Assembly: GCA_009829735.1 (NCBI GenBank)
Contig: CM020619.1
Coordinates: 31,083,751 to 31,147,750 of the forward strand
From: Pyropia yezoensis
Taxonomy: Eukaryota > Rhodophyta > Bangiophyceae > Bangiales > Bangiaceae
Reading direction: 5' to 3'
DNA length: 64,000 nt
Position numbers and translations under genes: made by a program. The notes under the pieces were generated by a model. It saw nothing but the letters and a program-made list of their open reading frames with translations, did not search any database and was not told the origin of the DNA. This document shows positions 33,176 through 42,254 of the stretch, one piece after another (position 1 is the first letter of the stretch; every line of letters begins with the position of its first letter).

Positions 33176-33676
33176 ATGTCGGTCACGCATGAGTGGTGGA
33201 GCGGGCGTTTCCTGCCGGGGGCATGCGTCCGCGCGAGGCGCCGCAACGGAGGCTACAAAGCGGGGTACATCCCTCGAGTGGAGACCCCGATGATGGCGAG
33301 CCGTAGGGGCACTCTGCGTGAGGGTTTTGTACTTGTCTGTGTTCGGGCGCGCGACCGGCGGTCAAGAGTGGTACGCGCGTTCAAGGCCAGTCGAGTGCGG
33401 TTCCAGGGAGTATCTCGGCTTGCACTGCGTGTGCAGGTGACTCTTAGCCGAGGGGTGTCATTGGAGGAGGAGTTCGACACGGACCAGATTGTTGGGGCTC
33501 CGATGGCCATGGACATGCCCGAGAGTGGAGGCACGGACGCGGACGCCAGCGGCGCTGGCGGTAACAGCGGACTGAACATGCCAGCCTGTGATGCTCTGGC
33601 AGCTGTCGAAGCCGCAGGCGATGCGCAGACGCGTCCTGATGACGATGAAGCTCCCGCTCATGGTTTTCAGCAGTAG
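33176..33676 (+). CDS. Hypothetical protein, basic N-half and acidic C-tail
   Basis: The 166-residue product starts MSVTHEWWSG after a C/T-rich leader. It is Arg-rich up to about residue 90 (including RARDRRSRVV) and then acidic and Ala/Gly-rich. I recognise no domain. A C/T-rich leader immediately before the ATG, as also seen at the SET gene, supports this start. The frame is open upstream to 32660, so an N-terminal extension cannot be excluded. It lies inside the inverted-repeat element. Confidence 0.4.
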   Translation: MSVTHEWWSGRFLPGACVRARRRNGGYKAGYIPRVETPMMASRRGTLREGFVLVCVRARDRRSRVVRAFKASRVRFQGVSRLALRVQVTLSRGVSLEEEFDTDQIVGAPMAMDMPESGGTDADASGAGGNSGLNMPACDALAAVEAAGDAQTRPDDDEAPAHGFQQ

Positions 33677-34636
33677 TTGAAGAGCTCTTGCGGCGCTGGT
33701 GGCCACAACGGCTTCGGCCGTGCTTGTGTGTCGCCGTGAGTTGGTCTGATAAGATTGGTCGTATGCAGGGCTTAGCTCATCTTCCTTCATGCCATGGCAT
33801 GTTGGTCTGTGGCGAGCGCGATATAATGTTTATACGTTTCTCGTTGCGAGCGCATCTCTTGTGCCTCTGGTTAGTACGCTATATGATTTTAGAAAGGCTG
33901 CGCAGTCTGACCTTCTTGTCTTCTGTCCATCAATCTTCTTCTGAGACCTTGCAGCGCTTGGACGTCGACTTTTATCTCAGCCGTCCGGCTTCAGCGCACA
34001 GGGTGGGGCGTACGAGCCACACTGTTGCTCTCATTGCGCTCGTCCGGCGTGTAAAGAGTTGAAGCACATGTGATTTCCGGCAGTATGTGTACGGAGCAGC
34101 TGGTTGTGACGGAGGTGCGTGCGACACTCCGGTATTCACCGGAGTGGGCCACTCCATCCTAGGATGGCAGCGCGAGAGCCTGCAAAGTTCTGTTCGAATC
34201 GGCACGAACATACAGTGCCGAAGTGTGAACAACCGGGATTGTCTATCCACGCGATCGCACCAATTCGGCGTGAAGCACTTCATGCCGACACGGCACAGAG
34301 GACAGATTCGGGGTGTGCCGGGTGGCACCCTCCCCAGCACTTCTCCCTGCGGCAGGCGCACTCGTCTGGGGAGACCAGTGACAGCCCAGTGGCTCCTGCA
34401 TCTTCCCCTCCGTCCTCCAGAGTTGTCCAACAGAAGCGGCACGCCATCCAGGTGGGTACGCACAGGGATGGCAAGGAACTGAGCGGCATGGCGGCGCGCC
34501 CGCAGTAGGCGTCCGCCGGCTCGCGGGCCACGCTGCGCTGCGGGGGAAGAACGCCTGTGGGAGCAGCTGCGCTGGAGGACTGCAAAGAGGCTGCATACGA
34601 AGAAGAAGTTGGGACAGTGGGTACCGATGGGCGCAG
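33677..34636. other. Island DNA with TCGGCAC hairpins; no recognised gene
   Basis: Inverted pairs TCGGCAC/GTGCCGA occur at 34199-34221, with a related pair at 34263-34288. Sequence around the first pair (AATCGGCAC and GCCGAAGTGT) repeats that at 32321-32350. No frame shows a family signature. Confidence 0.5.
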
Positions 34637-35134
34637 CTACGAGGCCGTCGGGGTGGTCACAACGGGTGGCGGTGCGCCGTGCTCTGGATCCATACGGCAG
34701 GATATCCCGGCGGGCGGCGGCGGGCAGTGGCGGTCGTCGAACATGTCGAGACCCGTTGGAGAGGAGTGGCTAAGGCGGTCGTAGGGGGGAAGCTCGTGAG
34801 AGGGCTCCGGGCACTCGAGAGGTAGGTCGCCTTTCTTGCGGCGTGAAGGAATTGTGCGGCGTCCCGGCTCCGTCAGACTCTGCCACCCGCCCCGGGCGCT
34901 GTATGCAGCGACCGTTGACCAGAAGAACTCTCCGGGAGGATGAGTGGCCTGCAAGGCACAATGCTTTTTTCGGCAACGACCTCCAGAGTGCGATACGCGC
35001 TCATCATGAGCCCTCTTGACGATTCGGCAGGTCATGATGAGCTGCCAAATCTTCAAGAGAAGACCGTCACGAGCTCCAGACGGGCCTCGGTGGAGGCGAC
35101 ATGCGAACTCCCCGAGCACGCGCAGGTGCGCCAC
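34637..35134 (-). CDS. Possible hypothetical protein, Pro/His/Ser-rich C-terminus
   Basis: The minus-strand frame ends in a stretch that reads like real protein (GDLPLECPEPSHELPPYD and GLDMFDDRHCPPPP), while its first half is less convincing. It may be the last exon of a gene whose other exons lie upstream on the minus strand, toward the gap at 35.4 kb. No domain is recognised. Confidence 0.25.
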   Translation of the reverse strand: MAHLRVLGEFACRLHRGPSGARDGLLLKIWQLIMTCRIVKRAHDERVSHSGGRCRKKHCALQATHPPGEFFWSTVAAYSARGGWQSLTEPGRRTIPSRRKKGDLPLECPEPSHELPPYDRLSHSSPTGLDMFDDRHCPPPPAGISCRMDPEHGAPPPVVTTPTAS

Positions 35135-35433
35135 AGCACAGGCGAGTTGGCCAAAAAATGGATGCTGAGCAAGTGAACAGCAAGGGACTAGCGGCAGAGT
35201 GCACGCAGCTTGGAGCGACCTGGTACGTTGCGTCGAACAACGCTCAAGGACCGTGACGAATGACAGACAGGGTCGGTGCTGGATTTCTGTGCGTGGCCCG
35301 GCTGTGCAGCTCGTTTCAGGAGCGTCATTTCAGCTGCCACCCATGAAGCTAGCCTCGCCGGACACGCCACCGCGTTTACGGATCGGCAGGCGGCCGTACC
35401 GTTCCGACACGTAGGCTATGTCTGAGTGCCTCA

Positions 35434-35885
35434 NNNNNNNNNNNNNNNNNNNNNNNNNNNNNNNNNNNNNNNNNNNNNNNNNNNNNNNNNNNNNNNNNNN
35501 NNNNNNNNNNNNNNNNNNNNNNNNNNNNNNNNNNNNNNNNNNNNNNNNNNNNNNNNNNNNNNNNNNNNNNNNNNNNNNNNNNNNNNNNNNNNNNNNNNNN
35601 NNNNNNNNNNNNNNNNNNNNNNNNNNNNNNNNNNNNNNNNNNNNNNNNNNNNNNNNNNNNNNNNNNNNNNNNNNNNNNNNNNNNNNNNNNNNNNNNNNNN
35701 NNNNNNNNNNNNNNNNNNNNNNNNNNNNNNNNNNNNNNNNNNNNNNNNNNNNNNNNNNNNNNNNNNNNNNNNNNNNNNNNNNNNNNNNNNNNNNNNNNNN
35801 NNNNNNNNNNNNNNNNNNNNNNNNNNNNNNNNNNNNNNNNNNNNNNNNNNNNNNNNNNNNNNNNNNNNNNNNNNNNNNNNNNNNN
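35434..35885. other. Assembly gap (452 N)
   Basis: The run of N is flanked on the left by GAGTGCCTCA and on the right by AGTGCCTCA, so the two contig ends share at least nine bases. The gap may be artificial or much smaller than drawn. Open frames across it are meaningless. Confidence 0.98.
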
Positions 35886-36992
35886 AGTGCCTCAATTTGT
35901 CAGATGAATGCATCTGATGCACACGAGCTCGTCTGAGCAACGCAGCCACCATGCGAAGGTTACTGCCATAGTGCTGCAAATAGTGCCGTCCGTTCCACAG
36001 TAGAGCCAGCGACCGGCGCGCCCCCCTCAGCCCAACAGACGCATACTGGCGCGAGATTGGCCTGCGTGCGCCACACCAGAGGAGAATGGATCTATGGCAT
36101 TCCCCCCCTCATCGCGCCCCTTCTCCCGCGCCTGCATGCCCAAGGCGGCAATTCTGCTCTTCCATGCGGGCGCCCAACCCACTGCTGCGTCAGGCGGACC
36201 CGCGGGACTGTGCCTCTTTGGGCGCCGAATTGGTATGGACCCCTCTTGCCAAGCTCAGGGCATTTAAGGCTGTCCAGGGAAGCCGTCGGAATCCAGAGGG
36301 CGGCGGAGGCGCCAGCGGCACTGGGGCGTGTGTGCAGTGCAGCACGCTGGGACGGCTGCCGCGGCCGCCACCGCCTCCGCCGCCGCCTCCGCCACTACCA
36401 CCGCCTCTGTCGCCGCCACTGCCTCCGCCGTCACCACGGGCACTTCCTGCAGCATTCGGTTTTGACAAAGCATCACACTTGGAACCTCCAGATGCACAGG
36501 GGTGGCAGGTGACACACGACAGAAAGGGGTGGGGAGAACAGTGCGACGTTGTGAGGACGCCATACAAATGCTAAATTCGCAGCAGTCAGCCTGTGCCCTG
36601 AAGGGCGTGTGAGAGCGACGCAGAAGGGGCAGGGAGACAGAACGCATATGACCCAGGTAATAGCATCCATCAATTGTGGTCAGGAGTTTGGCTTCCGCCC
36701 GATTTTAGTCACGCTGGGCTCCTCTCGATCTTTCCGCGACCCCCGACTTTCTGCACACCCGCTCCCCAGCGACCTTCTGCACACTCGCTTCACATCACAC
36801 TTCTTCACCACTGCCTGGCTCCCCCCTCCCGTCTCACTACTCCAACCTGTTGTAAGCGCATCTCCCCTGTTCCCCTCCCCCATTCTCTGACGCTCAAGCA
36901 TATTCCGCCCAGCGCGGGCGGGCCTCGGGTGGGCTCCCCCGCGGAGGCTTCCGGCATACACTTGCCTTTCTGCCCCGGTTGTCGCAGAGCTC
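35886..36992. other. Island DNA with a CCGCCT-type microsatellite and a pyrimidine-rich leader
   Basis: A degenerate hexanucleotide array (CCGCCT/CCACCG) spans about 36358-36440. A C/T-rich stretch at about 36720-36890 precedes the SET gene and probably contains its promoter. No gene is recognised. Confidence 0.5.
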
Positions 36993-37697
36993 ATGACGCT
37001 GCCGAAGATGGTCACGGCGAGCGGTGGATGGCCGCTGGACTGTGTTCCTGTTCACCACTGGACCAAGGCAGAGCTGGAAGTCCTCCTGCACGTTGCTAAC
37101 AAGGACGACTTGCTGGCGGCGGACGCTGCCGCATGCGGCAGGTTTGTAGCGCCGTCCACTGTTCATGGTCGCGGGGTGTTTGCGGCGCGGCCTCTGCTTG
37201 AGGGGGAGCGTATCCTGCCTTTCTTCGGACAGCTCATGTACAAGGACCTCGACGCGGCCGCGAGCTCCCCTAGCGCCGACAGCGTCATTTATGGGCCCAG
37301 CAGTCTCCCTCGGGCGCTGCGCTGTACTGCAACTGTGTGGCAGAAGACGTCGTTGGAGCTCCGGATGGATCGCTGCTTCTGGTCGCAGCGGCGGGCGCGC
37401 TTTGGCCACTACTTCGTTGCAACGGAGCTCGCGACAAAGACGTCGTTTGCGACGCGGTCACCTAGCAGTCGCTCGTGTTGGGTTGTCCCCGCCTCCTTCT
37501 GTGCTGCGGGATTTGTTAATGACCACCGCCCTCACTACCTGAGCAACGCTCGCTTCTACCAGACTCACGACCCTGTGTCGGCGTCGTCGCAGCTCGTCGT
37601 GCCCGGCTTGTCGTACGTGTATGTGACGCAGACCATTGCCGCAGGTGAGGAGATCCTTGTGAACTATGGGGACGCTTACAAGCACCCTGCGCTTTGA
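36993..37697 (+). CDS. SET-domain protein (putative protein lysine methyltransferase)
   Basis: SET domains transfer methyl groups from S-adenosylmethionine to lysine, often on histones. The 234-residue protein opens the domain with STVHGRGVFAARPL (about 55-68) and then GERILPFFGQL. It later has AAGFVNDHR followed by NARF, matching the family's R/G-FxNHSC/NAxF region, and ends with IAAGEEILVNYGD, which contains the catalytic Tyr. NDHR replaces the usual NH(S/C), a difference also seen in divergent SET proteins. No pre- or post-SET cysteines are visible. It lies inside the inverted-repeat element, so it is probably cargo acquired from a host. Start ATG 36993 follows a short leader. The target is unknown. 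Confidence 0.8.
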   Translation: MTLPKMVTASGGWPLDCVPVHHWTKAELEVLLHVANKDDLLAADAAACGRFVAPSTVHGRGVFAARPLLEGERILPFFGQLMYKDLDAAASSPSADSVIYGPSSLPRALRCTATVWQKTSLELRMDRCFWSQRRARFGHYFVATELATKTSFATRSPSSRSCWVVPASFCAAGFVNDHRPHYLSNARFYQTHDPVSASSQLVVPGLSYVYVTQTIAAGEEILVNYGDAYKHPAL

Positions 37698-40237
37698 GAG
37701 TCGTTTAGAGTTTGTGCGGGGTGCTTTGTGTGCTTGAGGGAGTGAGCGTTGGAGTCGATTCGCGCCTTGGTGCGCCAGACGGCGCACAGTGCTACAAAAT
37801 TCTCTCCTTGTGAATCCTATCGTCCCTCCTCTACTCTCCGTCTCTCCCGTCCCAACCAGAGACCCAAAGTCGTCAATGCAAAGTCGCCCCGCTTCGGTGC
37901 TTGTCGTCGGATGCGCAAGCAAGCAACTTGCGACCTAGATTCTGCCGCGCATACCCAACGCCGTCCACTCGAAGGGCGTGGCGGCTGCAAACAGCGGCAT
38001 CGGAAGGTGTCCTTCCCACAGCTCTTTTGCGTTGGCCGCTGTTGTAGACAAAGGGGGAAGAGGGTCCCTGACCACATGCGGGCGTGCCGTCGCGCTCGCC
38101 TGCACCCGCCCCGACACAAGTGCACACAGACCGGTCGTCCACAAGCAAAGTTCCTCGTTTTGCTGGGACGCCCGTGGGTAGCCCACGAGGCCCGTTCTTA
38201 TCTACCTTCTCGGAGGCGCCCGCCCAGCACGCAGTGGGCCTTGCGCCTCCCCGGGCGTGCTGCCCGGCGGTCCTGCCCCCGGGCCAGCCGCCGGTCGCCT
38301 TGCCGCCTCGGCCTGTTGGCCGACGGCCTTGTTGCTCGGGCGTATTGCCCGTGCAGCCGTCCTCTCCTAGCGAGAACGCCTGCCTGTGGGCAGCACTCCC
38401 GCGCACTCCCCGCACCCTCACCCTCCCCTCGGTGACGTGTGCGGTGTGCACTAGCCGACGGTCGCCCGGCTCCAATTCGCCCGTACGTCATACCCACACA
38501 CAGTGGGTACAGTCCCTCCCGTACAGGGGGGCACCGTCCCAGCCGGCGGCACACAGCCTGCCGGCGGCCCACGTCCGCTCCGCATCCTGCTGCACGTGTC
38601 AGCAGCGGTCCACTCTGGGCCCACTGCCACGTGCCCCTGGGAATGCCGGGGCAAGCCCACGTACTTGGGCCTGCTCCCGCTCAGTCCCGACAGCCGCGAT
38701 TCAGAACGCCACCGACGTTGCCCACACAGCAGGGGTGCTTGGCAGACACGCTTGTGGTAAAGTCACTGCCCGGTGGATGTGGCTGCTGGACACGTGTGGC
38801 AGCGGTGGTAGTGCTTGGGCCAACGGCAACGGCGGAGCTCTTCCACCGCCGGCTTCTGTCCAGCGCTAGAGTGTTGCTTCACGCTTGGCTCGCTGTGAGT
38901 GCGTTATTCAATGATCCAAGCGGAAAGGCGGCGGAGCGGTATTCGCAGTCGTCCGCGCCGCCGACAGTCACCGGTCTAAAATGAAGTTTCGCTCTTGCAG
39001 CGATGGCAGAGGCAGAGACTGCCTGGTAGCTGAGCATACTCGATGATGCCGAGGAGGGGGTCGGAATTCGTGCCGTCGGCAGTGCCACCGCGTGCTCAAG
39101 CTGCGAGAGTTCTTTTAAGAAGTACAATCTGAGCATACTTCATGCCAATCTCGTGGGGAACCATGCGCTTCGATGAGCCGATACGGCGGTCACGTCTCAC
39201 GTGATTGGCAAACGCGAGTTCTCAGGGATAAGAATTTAGGATCTCGTGTGGTAAGTCACAGTCAGCGGCATGACATGCCCTGTAGCTGCTGTGTAACTCA
39301 TCCTGGTCATCGCTCTGACGCCCGTCTGAAGCGCTGGCGGCCGGCAGACGCACCGGTCGCCCTTCAGCGAGTGCTGCCGTAGTGTTCCTTCTGCGGGTGG
39401 GTCAGCCCCCAGGTACACTTCTGACGCTTCTCATACTGCTGCTGAAGGCAGTGCGGCAGGAAGCCCCTCGTGCGACCTGGCCCTGAGAGGGTGGCGGGCT
39501 GTCTCCCAATGGGCTCGGGAAGAATGGAACGCAACGTCCGATCTGCAGGCTGTGACTGTGGCGGTCTGCAAGTGAGCGGGAGAACGGAAAGAGCGACGCG
39601 TAAGGCAAGATTGATGAGGCGACAATCTGGTGTTGCGCCGTTGTGCGCGAGAGGCATGTAGCGATGCACCTCTATCGTTGCAGGTGTCTGTGGGTATAGG
39701 TATAGCGCGGCTGTGCCCCCCCCCCTAGGCCTGGGGGTGGAGTACCCCTGACGTCGCCAAGCTGTCCGTCAACAGTCGAGCAGTGGCGGCCATACCGTGC
39801 GTCGGACGTCCTTCGCGAATGCACGTGGGGGGGTGCGCAACGGCAATGCTGTGGCCCATCTTGTGGCTGAAGCAAAAACAGTGGGTCAGCTCCCCCCCCG
39901 GACCAGCGCCCCCCGGACCAGCGGGGGTGGGGGGTGGCGGGGAATGGCTATGACTGCCGCCGGGATGGGGGGAGTGACAGTGCCCCACGCGCGCCCTACG
40001 ACGCCGGTGATCTTGCGTGCAATCGAGCCGGATCGGCCGGTGTCGTGCGTGACAGAGGCGTAGGCGTTCTGGAAGACGTTCTTGTGACTGTGGGGGACGC
40101 GCTGGAAACTATCCTTACACCTCTCGTCGAGAGTTCTTCTGCTGCAACAGTATGTATTATGCGGTAGCGGCACACGCCGAGTTTAAATGGTCCTTAGCTC
40201 TGGCCACTATCATCGGCCTCACCTACGCACTACCCAG
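37698..40237. other. Island DNA, no recognised gene
   Basis: Many overlapping frames exist on both strands between 37.8 and 39.0 kb, Pro/Arg/Ala-rich, with no signature. A repeated GGGCGT/TGCCCG pattern lies at about 38250-38360. From 39.0 to 40.2 kb I see nothing coding. This could be long non-coding cargo or genes with introns that I cannot resolve. Confidence 0.4.
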
Positions 40238-41686
40238 TCAAAGCTTCTTCTCGAGGCCAAGCGATTGACCTGCAGGGATGCCTTCCCGGCAACTGCAGCC
40301 CGTCACCTCGCAGCGGTCAACCATGGCCTTGTGGTAGTATGACTCTACCGTCTGGTGCTGGATCTCCAGCGGCACGAGCGCCTGGTTGGCCGCGCGGGCA
40401 ACAACGCTTTTAGCCATGGCTTCCCGCTTCTGTGACACGCGAATGTTGTTGCACGCCGCCATGTATCTTGAGCGCACGATAAAACGGTGCTGAGACATGT
40501 AGGTCAGGGATGACTTGGACTTCTTCTTGATGGAGTGTTGCCGCTCGGCGCTTGACGTGTCATGTCCCCGCGAAATCTCGGGATACTCGTCGGCCTCAAA
40601 AACAGGTGAGCACACGTGCCCGCATTGATGGAAGCGGTCGATGAAGAAAGAAACCTCCTCTTCAGTCAGGAGCCAGGGTACGCGGCGAAGCGCATTCCCC
40701 TGTGTTTGGCAGGCAGTGTCGCAGTACACCACTCGCGGCATCCGCACAAAGCGCTGAGCAAGCGCTGCGACCAGGTGGGCCGGACTCTCCGTCTCCCTTA
40801 GCAGCTCGAACCCGATGATGTAGCCACATCCACACATAAACGTTAACACCCCCGGTCCGCGAATGAGCGACTTGGGGTACCCGTGCCGGCAGTTATCAGC
40901 GTCCCAGGTGCACCGCTGTCGGGTAAGCAGCCTGTTGTTCGGGCGACGACGGCGGCGACGCTGTACGGGCCGAGGTGTCCGGCGGCGTCATCGTGCAGCT
41001 CTCCGTCGGTCTCGCACTGCTGTCGCATCCTCAGGGTAAGGTCTTACCAGCTTCCGGCCTGGCCACGCTTGACCCGTCCGCTCTTCTTCGGCTTGCTCCA
41101 GAATGCGAGCTTGGACTGCTGCGTGGCCAACAATATGGGTCACAGCTGGCTCCACGCCTTGGGCCGCTGCCCACTCTTGATACTGCTCCGCCGATGTGTC
41201 CTGCCACATGGCGCGATACTCCTTTGCGGCTTCTGACGCCTTGGTCTCCCACAGGTCCGTCGCAGCAGGGCCCCGGGAAGCAGCAAAGAGAATGAGCTCT
41301 CCAACGGCGTGCGCCAACAGCGGATCTTCGTCCATGCGCCTCTTGACCAGCAGAAGAAAGTGCCAAACGAAGACGACATTGCGGACATACTGCGCCAGGC
41401 CCAGCCACTCTGAACTTGGAACACCATTGGCCAACGCATGTCCTTGAAGCTGCACATCCACGAGGTCACAGCCGCCGAAGACGTTGAGGGCTGGCTCTGC
41501 CAGCATGGCCGAGAAGAACAGGCGCACTTTTCTCCATCGGTCTGCCGTGACGTCAGGGTTTTCGGAAGGAGGAAAGAAGTTCGACGGCAAGCACTGAAAG
41601 CGCGCGGGTCGAGCAGCGGGTGCTGCGGCTTGCTCTTCTGCAGCAGGCGTAGAGTGCCCCGATGAGCCGGGTCCCGACGAGCTCAT
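40238..41686 (-). CDS. KDZ-type (Zisupton-like) DNA transposase core, two exons
   Basis: KDZ transposases have an RNase H-like catalytic fold. From Met 41686 the protein has a Pro/Ala-rich start, a helical region, then the core: WDADNCRHGY, MCGCGYIIGFELL, VVYCDTAC (acidic residue), FIDRFHQCGHVC (His/Cys cluster), and a candidate catalytic Glu in SSAERQHS followed by FIVRSRYMAACNN. It ends with a Cys-rich tail (CEVTGCSC). The two open segments are in one frame but separated by a TGA at 40988. A GTAAGA donor (41047) and a CTTACCCGACAG acceptor (40916) would remove that stop and an Arg-rich stretch, in phase. The cysteine-cluster N-terminus usual for KDZ proteins is absent here. It resembles the separate gene at 27360. 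Encoded opposite to the Ulp1 gene. Confidence 0.72.
40916..41047 (-). other. Predicted 132-bp spliceosomal intron in the KDZ transposase gene
   Basis: The donor is CTG|GTAAGA and the acceptor is CTTACCCGACAG|CGG. Both exon ends are at codon boundaries, so splicing keeps the frame and removes the only stop. The intron translates as an Arg-rich stretch unlike the rest of the protein. Confidence 0.65.
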
Positions 41687-42254
41687 CCTGGTGACATGCA
41701 AAACTCGCCAAAGTCGTTGCAAGTGTGTTGTCGAAAGAGGAGGAAAATCACGACAAGCGCTAATCGGCTCGAGGTGCGCCGGGTGACAAGGGTGGACACT
41801 GCTTGCACAGGAGCGTGAGTGACGTGTTGCCGACACGACACCAAGGCGCGAGAGGCGGTGCCATACCAAGTGGCGTAGAGTGTTGATTTCGTGCCGAATT
41901 ATGCTGTTAACGTGTTTTCGGCACAACACTGGTCGATCTAAAGCGTTCTAAAGAAGCCGGTTCGGCACAACGTATTACGCCGAACTGGCACGAAGCAGAG
42001 CATCGGCACTACTTTCTCACCAGTGAGCCTTCACGTCACCGCTACTCGTAGAGAACAATCTCTGCCGTCCGACAGCGCCCGACCTGTTGCCTCCCGACCT
42101 GTTCCTGTTGCCTCGGAAGTGTTACTTGACCACCGAAGCGACGGTGGCCGTCTTGACGTGCACACGTTAACAAAAGGACGACCTTTAGAAAATCACTTAA
42201 GAAAGAGGACTAAGAACGTCTTAAAAAGAAAAGCAAACAAGGAGCCACTTCGCG
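41687..42254. promoter_or_regulatory. Divergent spacer with a dense cluster of TCGGCAC/GTGCCGA motifs
   Basis: The spacer upstream of the KDZ gene carries GTGCCGA at 41891, TCGGCAC at 41918, 41962 and 42003, and GCCGAA at 41979, giving two nested hairpins within 120 bases. A cluster directly upstream of the transposase would suit a transposase- or regulator-binding site. No gene is seen between the KDZ start and the 3' end of the Ala-rich gene. Confidence 0.45.

Noticed and set aside
35418-35979. Open frames spanning the N block
   Set aside because: They are produced by unread bases.
40988-40990. TGA in the KDZ transposase as a nonsense mutation
   Set aside because: A good donor and acceptor flank it in phase and remove it, so an intron explains it better.
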